A DNA stretch of 64,000 nucleotides from Amorphoplanes digitatis (GCF_014205335.1 NZ_JACHNH010000001.1:8550501-8614500); one strand, 5' to 3'; shown: positions 1 through 9,097, counted from the stretch's first letter. Notes: generated by a model not told the origin, from the letters alone. Numbers and translations: made by a program.

Positions 1-1
1 G

Positions 2-1228
2 ACCCCGGCCGACGCGCAGCGCCTGCTCTTCTCGGCCACGCTCGACGGTGACGTCGACGCGCTGGTCAAGCGGTTCATGAACGACCCGGTCACGCACTCG
101 ACCGCGCCGGCCGAGGCGAGCGTGTCCACGATGGAGCACCACATGCTCCTGATCCCGCCGCACGACAAGTTCCCGATCACCGCCTCGATCGCCAACCGGG
201 AGGGCAAGACGATCGTCTTCGCCCGCACCCAGATGGGCGTCGACCGGCTGGTCGACCAGCTCGCGGCGGTCGGCGTCCGGGCCGGCGCGCTGCACGGCGG
301 CAAGACCCAGCGGGTCCGCACCCGCACGCTCGCCGAGTTCAAGGAAGGCCGGACGAACGTGCTGGTCGCCACGGACGTCGCGGCCCGCGGCATCCACGTC
401 GACGGCATCTCGCTGGTCATGCACGTCGACCCGCCGAAGGACCCGAAGGACTACCTGCACCGCGCCGGCCGTACGGCCCGCGCGGGCGAGTCCGGCGCGG
501 TCGTGACGCTGGTGCTCCCGAAGCAGCGCCGCACCACGGCCTCGATGATGCTGAAGGCGGGCGTCACGCCGGCCGAGCTTCGCGTGCGCCTGGGCGACGA
601 GCAGCTCGCCAAGGTCACCGGTGCCCGTGAGCCCAGCGGTGTCCCGGTGCGGATCGAGCCCGAGCCGCGCGAGCGTGGCGACCGGCCGCGCCGCTTCGGC
701 GACCGCCCGCAGCGCGGTGGCTACGGCGACCGCCCCCGCACCGGTGGCTACGGCGACCGCCCGCAGCGCACCGGCGAGCAGCGCTCGTTCGGCGACCGCC
801 CCCGCAGCTCCTTCGGCGGTGGCGAGCGCAGCTACGGCGACCGCCCGCGCGGCGGCGACCAGCGTTCGTTCGGCGACCGCCCGGCGCGCAGCTACGGCGA
901 CCGCCCGACCGGCGACCGCGCCTACAGCGACCGCCCCACCGGCGACCGTGGCTACGGCGACCGCCCCACCGGCGGCGGCGACCGCTCCTACGGCGACCGG
1001 CCTGCCGGCGGCGGCGACCGTTCCTACGGCGACCGGCCTGCCGGCGGCGGCGACCGTTCCTACGGCGACCGTCCCACCGGCGGGGGCGGCCGCCCCACCG
1101 GCGGCGGCGACCAGCGTTCGTTCGGCGACCGCCCGGCGCGCAACTACGGCGAGCGGCCCGGTGGCTTCCGGCGCGAGGGCGGCCGCAACGACCGCTACTC
1201 GACCGGTCGTCCGGCACACACCCACTGA
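2..1228 (+). CDS. DEAD/DEAH-box RNA helicase, C-terminal part (5' end outside window)
   Basis: ATP-dependent RNA helicase; the reading frame is open from the first bases of the window, so the N-terminal RecA domain is missing. Visible are motif III (LLFSATL), the second RecA domain with IVFARTQ, VATDVAARGIHVDG and motif VI (HRAGRTARAG). From about residue 220 the tail is low-complexity: a dozen GDRP units, mostly as SYGDRP or SFGDRP, rich in Arg, Gly, Asp and Tyr. Such basic tails in bacterial DEAD-box proteins bind RNA unspecifically and support cold- or ribosome-related functions. The first ATG in the window (77) lies inside the conserved domain and is not the start. A strong hairpin follows the stop. 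Confidence 0.93.
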   Translation, partial: TPADAQRLLFSATLDGDVDALVKRFMNDPVTHSTAPAEASVSTMEHHMLLIPPHDKFPITASIANREGKTIVFARTQMGVDRLVDQLAAVGVRAGALHGGKTQRVRTRTLAEFKEGRTNVLVATDVAARGIHVDGISLVMHVDPPKDPKDYLHRAGRTARAGESGAVVTLVLPKQRRTTASMMLKAGVTPAELRVRLGDEQLAKVTGAREPSGVPVRIEPEPRERGDRPRRFGDRPQRGGYGDRPRTGGYGDRPQRTGEQRSFGDRPRSSFGGGERSYGDRPRGGDQRSFGDRPARSYGDRPTGDRAYSDRPTGDRGYGDRPTGGGDRSYGDRPAGGGDRSYGDRPAGGGDRSYGDRPTGGGGRPTGGGDQRSFGDRPARNYGERPGGFRREGGRNDRYSTGRPAHTH

Positions 1229-1246
1229 TCGACGCCTGTTAGACGA

Positions 1247-1274
1247 GGCCCCCGGCGCTCCCCCGCCGGGGGCC
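1247..1274. terminator. Hairpin terminator between convergent genes
   Basis: Perfect 11-bp stem (1247-1257 with 1264-1274) around a 6-nt loop, followed by TTCGGCGTTT. It lies between the helicase stop (1228) and the stop of the minus-strand gene at 1300, so it can serve both strands. Confidence 0.8.
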
Positions 1275-1299
1275 TTCGGCGTTTCACCGGCCCGGCCGG

Positions 1300-2733
1300 T
1301 CAGACCTGGTCGCGGATCCAGGCGACGCAGGCCTTGTCGACGGTCGCGAAGGGCTTGCCGAACGCCTCCTGGGAGGCGGGCTCGAGGTCGCGGTCCTCCC
1401 GCAGGTAGAGCCGGACGAAGTCGAAGAGCGCGCGCTGGCCGTACTTGCGGGCCATGCAGTCGGCGGCGAAGTGGCCCAGCCCGTAGAAGGCGTCGCTGGT
1501 GTCCGGGCTGGCGTCGCCGGCGAGGGCGCGGGCCGCGATGGACTTGGGCCGCTTGCCGCTCTGCACCACCGCGCGCACGCTCGAGCGCCGCCAGCTCGCG
1601 GTCGCGGGCTTGGGGTACCAGCCGATGTACTCGGCGATGCCCTCCTCCAGCCACATGTCGCCGCCGTCGCCGGAGCGCGCGGCGCCGCCGAGCGTCACGA
1701 CGTGGCCCAGCTCGTGCTGGATCGTGCTCGCCATGACCGTCTTGTCGTTCTTCACCTGGGCGACGTTGACCACCACGTCGCTGCCCGCCTCGTTGAGCGG
1801 CATCGCGTAGGCGATCACCCAGTCGTCGTCGACGCCGCCGTACCAGCTCTTCCACTGCTTCGCGCCGGCCAGGTAGATGCGGTACTTCTTCTGCGGGTTG
1901 CCGACCATGCCCGCGAAGCGGTCGTTGACGGCCGCGGCCTTCTCGGCGACCGGCATGATCAGCTTGAAGTACTTCCGCTCGCTGCTGCCGGCGATCAGCG
2001 TCACCCGCTTGCCCTGCTGGAAGAACAGTTCGCCGGACTCCCACGGGGTCGGCTGCTGCTCCTCGCGGCTCTTCTTCACGCTTGCCGCGGTGATCAGCCA
2101 CTTGCCGTTGACGGACTTGAAGGTCAGCTCCTGCTTGATCCAGGGCTGGCCCTCGGACTCCGCCTCCGGGCATCGGTCCGTGCTGAAGCAGTACTCGGCA
2201 TGCGCGGTCAGGGCGATCGTGCCGTTCTTACCGCTCTTCGGGCTCGAGCCCGTGTGGTATTCGAAGCGGCTGACGCCCAGGGCCCGCAGCGACTTGTACA
2301 TCGAGTGGTACTTCGTGCGCAGCTTGGACTGGCTCGGGTCCAGGGCGGCGATCCAGCCCTTCTCCTCGCCGCGCAGCAGGGCCGCCGACTGGGCCTCCAG
2401 CGTGGCGTTGGCCGCGTCGTACGGCGTCAGCGGCAGCGCGTTGGCCTTCGGCTTGTCCGTGGCCTCCGCGCGCTCGGCCAGCGCGTCACGGGCGGCGACG
2501 ACGTAGACGAAGCCGGCACCGACGCAGAGCACCGCGACGAGCGCCAGCACGCCGCCGACTAGCAGGGCGGTGCGTCCTCGGCGTGGGGGCGGCGGGGGCA
2601 GCTGCATGCCGGGCATCAGGACGAGCGGCGGCAGCTGGCCGTACTCGACGGGCATGCGCTGGTGCGGGATCAGCGGGCCGGGTGGGACGGCCGGGAACTC
2701 CTGGGGGGCTGGGTATTCTTCGGCGTCGCGCAC
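1300..2733 (-). CDS. Membrane-anchored HExxH (gluzincin-like) protein
   Basis: 477-residue protein of unknown role. It has a Pro-rich cytosolic N-terminus (about residues 1-50), one transmembrane helix (about 53-80, LLVGGVLALVAVLCVGAG) and a large extracytoplasmic domain. The C-terminal part contains TIQHELGHVVTLGG followed by WLEEGIAEY, the HExxH plus downstream Glu arrangement of gluzincin zinc metallopeptidases, so peptidase activity is plausible. The middle (about residues 110-230) resembles a substrate- or ligand-binding NTF2-like segment but I cannot assign it. It is a single gene behind a bidirectional terminator; 86 bp separate it from the cysteine desulfhydrase stop. The fold is inferred from the motif alone. 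Confidence 0.72.
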   Translation of the reverse strand: MRDAEEYPAPQEFPAVPPGPLIPHQRMPVEYGQLPPLVLMPGMQLPPPPPRRGRTALLVGGVLALVAVLCVGAGFVYVVAARDALAERAEATDKPKANALPLTPYDAANATLEAQSAALLRGEEKGWIAALDPSQSKLRTKYHSMYKSLRALGVSRFEYHTGSSPKSGKNGTIALTAHAEYCFSTDRCPEAESEGQPWIKQELTFKSVNGKWLITAASVKKSREEQQPTPWESGELFFQQGKRVTLIAGSSERKYFKLIMPVAEKAAAVNDRFAGMVGNPQKKYRIYLAGAKQWKSWYGGVDDDWVIAYAMPLNEAGSDVVVNVAQVKNDKTVMASTIQHELGHVVTLGGAARSGDGGDMWLEEGIAEYIGWYPKPATASWRRSSVRAVVQSGKRPKSIAARALAGDASPDTSDAFYGLGHFAADCMARKYGQRALFDFVRLYLREDRDLEPASQEAFGKPFATVDKACVAWIRDQV

Positions 2734-2819
2734 TGTGCTCCTTGAGCCCGAAGCGAACCCGAGTCCCGTTCGCTACCGCTTCGATTTTGGCAGGTCTACG
2801 CTCCCCGCGCTGCCCCCGA

Positions 2820-3914
2820 TCACGAGCCCTGCCACCGGCCCGTCGCCAGGAAGGCGTCGAGGACGGCGCGGTACGGCTCGAGGTCCAGGCCCTGCCGCGC
2901 CACCCAGGCATCCGAGTAGTACGTGTCCGCGTACCGCTCGCCGCCGTCGCAGATCAGCGTGACCACCGATCCCGTACGCCCGGCGGCCAGCATCTCGGCG
3001 ATCAGGGCGAACGCGCCCCACAGGTTCGTACCGGTGGAGCCGCCGACGCGACGGCCGAGCACCGCCGAGCCGGACCGCATGGCCGCCAGGGACGCCGCGT
3101 CGGGCACCGCCATCATCCGGTCCACGACCGCGGGCTGGAAGGACGCCTCGACCCGGGGCCGGCCGATGCCCTCTATCCGCGAGCCCCGGCCGGTCGAGAG
3201 CGTCCAGTCGCGGGCCACGTAGGCGGGCCAGAACGCCGAGCCCTCCGGGTCGACGACGCAGAGCCGGGTGGGGTAGCGCCGGTAGCGGGTGAACCGCCCG
3301 ATGGTCGCGCTGGTGCCGCCGGTGCCGGCCCCGACGACGATCCACGCCGGTACGGGATGCCGCTCGAGTGCCAGCTGCGCGTAGATGGACTCCGCGATGT
3401 TGTTGTTGCCCCGCCAGTCGGTGGCCCGCTCGGCGTGGGTGAACTGGTCCATGAAGTGCCCGCCGAGGTCGGCGGCGAGGGTGCGCGCCGTGGCGACGAC
3501 GGCCGTCGGGTCGTCAACCAGGTGGCACTTGCCGCCCTGGAACTCGATCAGCGAGATCTTCTCCGGCGACGTGCTCGCCGGCATGACCGCGATGAACTCG
3601 AGCCCGAGCATCCTGGCGAAGTAGGCCTCGCTGACCGCCGTCGACCCGGAGGACGCCTCGACGATCGGGGTGTTCGGGCCGATCCAGCCGTTGCAGAGGG
3701 CGTACAGGAAGAGCGAGCGGGCCAGGCGGTGCTTGAGTGACCCGGTGGGGTGTGAGGACTCGTCCTTGAGGTAGAGGTCGATCCCCCAGGACCGCGGCAG
3801 CGGAAACGGCAGCAGGTGGGTGTCGGCCGAGCGGTTGGCGTCGGCCTCCACCAGCGCGACGGCGTCGCGCTCCCATTCGCGGGCTGCGTCGTCGCAGCGG
3901 TCGAGCTGTTCCAT
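2820..3914 (-). CDS. cds1: PLP-dependent L-cysteine desulfhydrase Cds1-like (cysteine synthase family)
   Basis: 364-residue fold-type II PLP enzyme. It shows the lysine motif SHPTGSLKHRLA (Schiff-base Lys), the Asn/Ser loop EASSGSTAVSEAYFARMLG and the phosphate-binding glycine loop GAGTGGTSATIGR. It matches the actinobacterial Cds1 group, which degrades L-cysteine to sulfide, pyruvate and ammonia, better than CysK or CysM; this is judged from the long N-terminal extension with LPFPLPRSWGIDLYLKDE and the YADTYYSDAW tail. It lies 3 bp behind an Lrp/AsnC regulator on the same strand, so the two are almost certainly co-transcribed and the regulator probably senses an amino acid such as cysteine. 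Cytosolic. Confidence 0.85.
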   Translation of the reverse strand: MEQLDRCDDAAREWERDAVALVEADANRSADTHLLPFPLPRSWGIDLYLKDESSHPTGSLKHRLARSLFLYALCNGWIGPNTPIVEASSGSTAVSEAYFARMLGLEFIAVMPASTSPEKISLIEFQGGKCHLVDDPTAVVATARTLAADLGGHFMDQFTHAERATDWRGNNNIAESIYAQLALERHPVPAWIVVGAGTGGTSATIGRFTRYRRYPTRLCVVDPEGSAFWPAYVARDWTLSTGRGSRIEGIGRPRVEASFQPAVVDRMMAVPDAASLAAMRSGSAVLGRRVGGSTGTNLWGAFALIAEMLAAGRTGSVVTLICDGGERYADTYYSDAWVARQGLDLEPYRAVLDAFLATGRWQGS

Positions 3915-3917
3915 GGT

Positions 3918-4379
3918 TCAACCTACCGCTGGATCGAGGCCGGGCTGCGGCCGGTTCTCCCACTTTGTGGAGAGCGCGATCGCCGTGCGGGTCGAGGCGA
4001 CCCCCGGCGTGCGGTTGATCCGGACGATCAGCTGCTCGAGTTTGGCGATGGTGCCCACCCGGACCGTGAGCTGGTACGACTCGACGCCTGCCATGAAATA
4101 GCAGGATTCGATCTCGGGCATCACCCGCAGCGCGGCGAGCACGTCGTCGGTGTCGGCGCCGGAGTCCTCGACGATGCCGATGAGCGCGGTCACGCCGAGC
4201 CCGATCGCGTCATGATCGATCTCGGCGCGATATGCCCGAATCGTTCCGCCAGCCTCCAGCTTGCCGACCCGCTCGTGCACCGCGGGTGCCGAGAGGCCCA
4301 CCTGCCGGGCGAGTTCGGCGTACGACGAGCGGGCGTTGTCCCGCAGCAGGTCGATCAGGCGCAGGTCGATGGCGTCCAT
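3918..4379 (-). CDS. Lrp/AsnC family transcriptional regulator
   Basis: 153-residue feast/famine regulator. The N-terminal winged HTH begins MDAIDLRLIDLLRDNAR and contains ELARQVGLSAPAVHERVGKLE (recognition helix). The C-terminal RAM/ligand domain includes GVTALIGIVED and the helix around CYFMAGVESYQLTVRVG. An upstream in-frame ATG (4466) would add 29 residues unlike the family, so the ATG at 4379 is preferred. The gene precedes the cysteine desulfhydrase with only 3 bp between them. In enterobacteria an Lrp-type protein (DecR) controls cysteine desulfidase, so control of its neighbour by cysteine is a reasonable inference. Confidence 0.9.
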   Translation of the reverse strand: MDAIDLRLIDLLRDNARSSYAELARQVGLSAPAVHERVGKLEAGGTIRAYRAEIDHDAIGLGVTALIGIVEDSGADTDDVLAALRVMPEIESCYFMAGVESYQLTVRVGTIAKLEQLIVRINRTPGVASTRTAIALSTKWENRPQPGLDPAVG

Positions 4380-4601
4380 GGGTTCAGAGGTTAGTGCGAC
4401 ACGTCCGGGTATCTCACGCCCGGTAGCGAGCGCGGATGCCATGACGGGGGCAAGGATAATGGTCAACGTCGCAATCGGGGCTTTTTCCGCATTTCAACGA
4501 CTTGCTGTTTTTGGCGATGCTCTAATGGCACTACGTCCCGATCGAGCACGCCGACACTCACCGTGACCACCGGCGCTCCAACACGACGCGAGGAGAGGGC
4601 C

Positions 4602-4877
4602 GTGGACACAGGAGATCGACTGCTTACGCCTGGGGAGGTGGCCGCGCTGTTCCGGGTGGATCCGAAGACGGTCACACGCTGGGCGGCCGCCGGACGTATC
4701 GGCAGCATCCGCACTCCGGGTGGACACCGCCGGTTCCGTGAGTCAGAGGTCCGTGCGCTGCTCGAGGGCGACGGAGTGGTCGAGGAAATGCGCGAGGACG
4801 ACGCCGCGAACCGACCGCGCAACGGTGGCCCGGCGAACCCGGGCTCCAGTTACGGACCGCCGAACGGACTGCGCTGA
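4602..4877 (+). CDS. bldC: BldC-like MerR-family DNA-binding regulator
   Basis: 91-residue protein made almost entirely of a single winged HTH: LLTPGEVAALFRVDPKTVTRWA followed by the wing GRIGSIRTPGGHRRFRE. This matches the Streptomyces developmental regulator BldC, which lacks an effector domain and binds DNA as head-to-tail oligomers. The tail after residue 65 is hydrophilic and unconserved. The GTG at 4602 is preferred over the GTG at 4563 because AGGAGAG (4591-4597) lies just upstream. It is monocistronic, between the divergent Lrp gene and the convergent ubiX gene. Confidence 0.88.
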   Translation: MDTGDRLLTPGEVAALFRVDPKTVTRWAAAGRIGSIRTPGGHRRFRESEVRALLEGDGVVEEMREDDAANRPRNGGPANPGSSYGPPNGLR

Positions 4878-4914
4878 AGCTTCGCATAGGGCATTAATAC
4901 CCCATTTAAGGCAG

Positions 4915-5541
4915 CTAGTCCTGGCGTCCGGACCCGAGATCACCGGTCCAGCGGGTAAAAAGCTCGTGGGGTACGCCGAGAGCGTCGAGTACCTTGCCCG
5001 CCACGAAGTCCACCAACTGCCCCGCGGTCGCCCGCGCACCGGCACCGTAGAAGCCCGGGCTCGCGGGCAGGACCACCGCCCCGGCGTCGTGCAGGGCGAT
5101 CAGATGCTCGAGATGGCTACGGGTCACCGGCGTCTCGCGGGGCACGATCACCGTTCGCCGGCGCTCCTTGAGGTTGACCTCGGCGGCCCGCTGGAGCAGA
5201 TCCTTGGAGAGCCCGATCGCGATGCCCGCGCAGGCGGCCGTGCTGGCGGGCACGACCGCCATGCCCCGCGCCGGATACGAGCCGCTGCTCGGCCCGGCCG
5301 CGAGGTCACCGACGGGCCAGTAGGCCAGGTCGTCCAGATCCCGGCCCAGCCAGGCCGCGACGTCGTCCTTCCAGTGCGCGTCCCGGACGGTCGCGCCCGT
5401 CTCGTCCAGCAGGGTCAGCCGGGCGGCCCTGGAGACAATCAGGTCCACCGGCTCGCCGGCGTCCAGCAGCGCGCGGATGAGGGCCCTCGCATAGGGCGTG
5501 CCGGAGGCTCCCGAGACGCCGACGATCCAGGGGTTCCGCAT
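4915..5541 (-). CDS. ubiX: UbiX-family flavin prenyltransferase (menaquinone pathway, MqnM-like)
   Basis: 208-residue flavoprotein that prenylates FMN to make prFMN, the cofactor of UbiD-type decarboxylases. The N-terminus PWIVGVSGASGTPYARALI is the FMN-binding P-loop region; SKDLLQRAAEVNLKERR and VPRETP are the conserved phosphate and DMAP-binding motifs. It is the last gene of a three-gene unit with the prenyltransferase and the UbiD-like decarboxylase, 6 bp after the former. In actinomycetes this trio acts in the futalosine menaquinone pathway. Confidence 0.92.
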   Translation of the reverse strand: MRNPWIVGVSGASGTPYARALIRALLDAGEPVDLIVSRAARLTLLDETGATVRDAHWKDDVAAWLGRDLDDLAYWPVGDLAAGPSSGSYPARGMAVVPASTAACAGIAIGLSKDLLQRAAEVNLKERRRTVIVPRETPVTRSHLEHLIALHDAGAVVLPASPGFYGAGARATAGQLVDFVAGKVLDALGVPHELFTRWTGDLGSGRQD

Positions 5542-5547
5542 CTCGGC

Positions 5548-6444
5548 CTAGCCCAGGAGCAGATCTAGGACGGCGAAGGCGAACAGCGCGATGCCCACGA
5601 AGCCGTTCGCGGTGAAGAACGCCCGGTTGACCTTGGAGAGGTCGTCGGGGGTGACGACGACGTGCTGATAGCCGAACGCCACCGCGGTCAGCGCCAGCCC
5701 CACCCACCAGAGCCAGCCGAGGCCGACAAGCTGTCCGAACCAGACGAAGAGGGCGAACGTCACCACGTGGGTCGCGGTCGAGATGTGCAGCGCGGTGCGG
5801 ACCCCGAAGCGGGCCGGCGTCGAGTGCACGCCAATCCGCCGGTCGACCTCGACGTCCTGGCAGGCGTAGATGATGTCGAAGCCGCCGATCCAGAGCCCGA
5901 CCGCGACGCCGAGCACCCACGCCGGTCCGGACCCGGCGAACGTGCCGGTGATCGCGAGCCAGGCGCCGACCGGCGCCACGGCCTGCGCGAGCGCCAGCAC
6001 GTAGTGCGGGAAGTTCGTGAACCGCTTCGCATAGGGGTAGACGATCAGCGGGATCACCGCGAGCGGCGACAGCACCAGGCAGAGCCAGTTGAGCAGGCCC
6101 GCGGCCAGGAACAGCACGACGAGGGAGACGGCCGCGCCGGTCCAGGCCGTGCGGACGCTCACCGCGCCGGTGACCAGCTCGCGATTGGCGGTACGCGGAT
6201 TCTGCGCGTCGATCCGGCGGTCCAGGATCCGGTTGGCCGCCATGGCGAACGTGCGACCGGACACCATCGCGATCGTGATCAGCAACAGGTCGACCCAGTG
6301 CACCCCCGTGCCCTCGCGGTCCATCGCGACAAGCGCGGACAGGTACGCGAAGGGCAGCGCGAAGACGGAGTGCTCGATGGCCACCAGGCGCAGGAAGGCC
6401 TTGACCCGGCCCGGCTGCTCGGGTGCGGACGCGACGGCGGTCAC
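5548..6444 (-). CDS. mqnP: UbiA-family menaquinone prenyltransferase MqnP
   Basis: 298-residue polytopic membrane enzyme with about eight helices. It carries the two Asp-rich Mg-diphosphate motifs of the UbiA superfamily: NRILDRRIDAQNPRTANRE (NxxxDxxxD type) and ACQDVEVDRRIGVHS. It transfers a polyprenyl chain to the naphthoate intermediate. Its start overlaps the stop of the upstream UbiD-family gene by 4 bp (ATGA) and ubiX follows 6 bp downstream; this pairing is typical of futalosine-pathway MqnP rather than of MenA or heme O synthase. Confidence 0.9.
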   Translation of the reverse strand: MTAVASAPEQPGRVKAFLRLVAIEHSVFALPFAYLSALVAMDREGTGVHWVDLLLITIAMVSGRTFAMAANRILDRRIDAQNPRTANRELVTGAVSVRTAWTGAAVSLVVLFLAAGLLNWLCLVLSPLAVIPLIVYPYAKRFTNFPHYVLALAQAVAPVGAWLAITGTFAGSGPAWVLGVAVGLWIGGFDIIYACQDVEVDRRIGVHSTPARFGVRTALHISTATHVVTFALFVWFGQLVGLGWLWWVGLALTAVAFGYQHVVVTPDDLSKVNRAFFTANGFVGIALFAFAVLDLLLG

Positions 6445-7904
6445 GAGATCCCGTACTCCTTCCAGCGCTTGTCCACGAGGGCGGTCACCTCCGGTGCCAT
6501 GGTCATCTCTTCCGGCCAGCCCCGGGTGTAGCCCTCCGCAGGCAGCTTACGGGTGGCGTCCAGGCCCGCCTTTCCGCCCCAGAACTGCTGGTAGGAGGCG
6601 TGGTCGAGGTGATCGACGGGCCCCTGGGTGACCAGCAGGTCGCGGTCGTAGTCGACGTTGCCGAACGCCCGGAAGGCGACCTCGTGGTAGTCGTGCACGT
6701 CGCAGTCCTCGTCGACGACCACGATCAGCTTGGTGAGCGACATCAGGTGCGCGCCCCAGATCGCGTTCATGATCTTCTGCGCGTGCTTCGGGTACCGCTT
6801 GCGGATCGAGACGATCACGCAGTTGTGGAAGACGCCCGCGGCCGGCATGTCGTAGTCGACGATGTCCGGGATCAGCATCTTGAGCAGCGGCCGGAAGATC
6901 CGCTCGGTGGCCTTGCCCAGGCCGTGATCCTCCTGCGGCGGCTTCGACGTGACGATCGAGTGGTAGATCGGCTGCTTGCGCATCGTCATGCACTCGATGT
7001 GCAGCACCGGGAAGGGCTCGACCGGTGTGTAGAAGCCGGTGTGGTCCCCGAACGGCCCCTCGGGCACCCGCTCGCCCGGCTCGAGGTAGCCCTCGAGGAC
7101 GACCTGCGCCTGCGCCGGTACCTGCAACGGCACGGTCAGGCAGTCGACCATCTCGACCCGTTCGCCGCGCAGGAAGCCCGCGAACAGGTACTCGTCGATG
7201 TCGCCCGGCAGCGGGGCGCTGGCCGCGTAGCTGACCACCGGGTCGCAGCCGATCGCGATCGCGACGGGCAGCCGCTCGCCGCGCCGCTCGGCGACCGCGT
7301 GGTGCGCGGTCGAGTCCTTGTGGATCTGCCAGTGCATGCCGAGCGTGTTCTTCGAGTGCTGCTGCAGCCGGTAGAGGCCGAGGTTGCGCTTGCCGGTCTC
7401 CGGGTGCTTGGTGTGCGTCAGCCCGTAGTTGTGGAAGATGCCGCCGTCACCGGGCCAGACCCGCAGGCCGGGCAGCTTGTTCAGGTCGACCTCGTCGCCC
7501 TTGAGCACGACCTCCTGGCAGGGCGCGCTCTTGACCTTGCGGGGCGGTACCGACTTGAGCTGGAGCACCTTGCCGATGCCCTCGCGGATGCCGGACCAGC
7601 CGACCGGCAGCTCGGGCTGGATCAGCGAGCCGATCCGGTCGCCGACCTCGTCGAGCGAGTCGACGCCGAGCGCCATGGCCATCCGCTTCTCCGTGCCGAA
7701 GAGGTTGACGACGATCGGCATCTCGCCGCGGGTCGGGCGCTCGAAGAGCAGGGCCGGCCCGCCGGCGCGGACGGTGCGGGTGACCACCTCGCTGATCTCC
7801 AGCGTCGGATCGACCGGCACGCCGACCCGGCGCAGCTCGCCGGCCTGCTCCAGGGCGGTGATGAAGCCTTGCAGGTCGTGGTACGGAAAGCCCTTCGAAG
7901 CCAT
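6441..7904 (-). CDS. mqnL: UbiD-family menaquinone biosynthesis decarboxylase (MqnL-like)
   Basis: 487-residue prFMN-dependent decarboxylase. UbiD hallmarks are visible: FHNYGLTHTKHPETGKRN, MHWQIHKDSTAHH, a catalytic-region EGPFGDHTGFYTPVEPFP and DEDCDVHDYHEVAFRAF near the C-terminus. It is the first gene of the decarboxylase - prenyltransferase - UbiX unit; the last two can supply its prenylated flavin and the isoprenoid chain. The length suits the family. The assignment to menaquinone rather than ubiquinone rests on the actinobacterial context. Confidence 0.9.
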   Translation of the reverse strand: MASKGFPYHDLQGFITALEQAGELRRVGVPVDPTLEISEVVTRTVRAGGPALLFERPTRGEMPIVVNLFGTEKRMAMALGVDSLDEVGDRIGSLIQPELPVGWSGIREGIGKVLQLKSVPPRKVKSAPCQEVVLKGDEVDLNKLPGLRVWPGDGGIFHNYGLTHTKHPETGKRNLGLYRLQQHSKNTLGMHWQIHKDSTAHHAVAERRGERLPVAIAIGCDPVVSYAASAPLPGDIDEYLFAGFLRGERVEMVDCLTVPLQVPAQAQVVLEGYLEPGERVPEGPFGDHTGFYTPVEPFPVLHIECMTMRKQPIYHSIVTSKPPQEDHGLGKATERIFRPLLKMLIPDIVDYDMPAAGVFHNCVIVSIRKRYPKHAQKIMNAIWGAHLMSLTKLIVVVDEDCDVHDYHEVAFRAFGNVDYDRDLLVTQGPVDHLDHASYQQFWGGKAGLDATRKLPAEGYTRGWPEEMTMAPEVTALVDKRWKEYGIS

Positions 7905-8026
7905 GAGCCCAGTCTCGCACCACGGAACGGGCAGTGATCACCGGGCGGGAACCGTCACCGGAAGATCTGCTCCGGCGTTGAGCCAGCGATTCGTTATCCG
8001 GGGTGGGCAGGGGCGAGGTGGGCGAC

Positions 8027-9097
8027 GTGAATTTCCGGTCCGTGGCGCGATGGAGCGCCCTCGGTGGCCTGGTCACGGCCCTCGCCCTGGCCGCGCCGGC
8101 CGCGTCGCACCGCCGCTACCTGCTGCCGGCGTGCCCGGAGGGTGCGGCGTCCACCACACCGCCGACCGGACCCGCCGGCCGGGACGCGCCCGGCGCCTGC
8201 CGGGCGACCGGGCCGATCCTGGAGTCCGCGGTGCGGCTCGACCTGATGCGCGGTGCCACCACCCCGAGCGGCTACCACCACCTGGGCGCGGGCACCGCCG
8301 GCGAGTGGCGCGGCGTCTCCGGCCGCATCTCGATCGTGGACGGTGGCGTCCGGCCGAACACGTACGACTTCGTGGCCGGCCGCTTCATGGTCAAGCGCGA
8401 CATGGGCGGCGGCAGCATCGCCTGGCTGGAGGCCGGCTGGGCCGAGACCGGCTGGGCGGGCGCCGGACGGCAGCACATCTACACGTTCAACACCAACACG
8501 AAGACCTGGCAGTTCTACGACCAGTACCAGCTCAGGCCGGGCGACCGGGCCTGGCTGGACCTGCACACGGACTCGGACAACGTGTGGCAGGCGTGGCTCT
8601 GGTGGAACGACCGCTGGAACCTGCTCACCGCGCAGCGGCTGCCGATCGGCGCGAGCGCGTACGTCGAGCAGTACGTGGAGGTGCACGTCGACTCGAGCCG
8701 GGCGGCGCGGCTGCCGGTTCCGCCGGTGACCGTGGACAACGTGCAGCTGCGCGCGCCGGGTGACGGCTCGCCGCGCTACTGGCGCGAGGACGTCGACACC
8801 CAGATCGGCGGCACGGCACAGCAGCGCTCCGCGGGCTTCTGCCTGGACTGGCTGACCCAGTACGACACCTGGCGGGCCGGTGACTGCCCGGGCGGCGCCG
8901 GCGGCAGCCTCGGTGACGGCCTCGCCACCGACCTGGTGGCCGAGCCGGCGCCGGCGACCTCCGGCAGCGCGGACGTGGTGGGTGAACCGGAGCCGGCGGC
9001 CTCCGCCGACGCGGACGTCGTGGGAGAGCCGGAGCCGGCGACCTCCCCCAGCCCGAACGTCGTCGGGAACCTCCTCGGCCCCGTGCTGGGCGGCTGA
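8027..9097 (+). CDS. Secreted protein of unknown function with acidic Pro/Glu repeat tail
   Basis: About 356 residues with a Sec signal (VNFRSVARW, then a hydrophobic stretch ending in AAPAAS). The body (about residues 60-270) is Trp- and Tyr-rich and looks like a beta-sandwich; it has the Cys pairs ACPEG/GACRA and FCLDW/GDCPG. The last 70 residues carry three imperfect copies of VVGEPEPA(T/A)S. The GTG at 8027 is chosen because GAGGTG (8015-8020) is spaced 6 nt from it; in-frame GTGs at 8003 and 8018 are alternatives. I do not recognise the family. It is divergent from the menaquinone unit. Confidence 0.75.
   Translation: MNFRSVARWSALGGLVTALALAAPAASHRRYLLPACPEGAASTTPPTGPAGRDAPGACRATGPILESAVRLDLMRGATTPSGYHHLGAGTAGEWRGVSGRISIVDGGVRPNTYDFVAGRFMVKRDMGGGSIAWLEAGWAETGWAGAGRQHIYTFNTNTKTWQFYDQYQLRPGDRAWLDLHTDSDNVWQAWLWWNDRWNLLTAQRLPIGASAYVEQYVEVHVDSSRAARLPVPPVTVDNVQLRAPGDGSPRYWREDVDTQIGGTAQQRSAGFCLDWLTQYDTWRAGDCPGGAGGSLGDGLATDLVAEPAPATSGSADVVGEPEPAASADADVVGEPEPATSPSPNVVGNLLGPVLGG

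Noticed and set aside
615..1736. Long frames on both strands over the helicase tail
   Set aside because: They are produced by the GDRP DNA repeats and have no family likeness.
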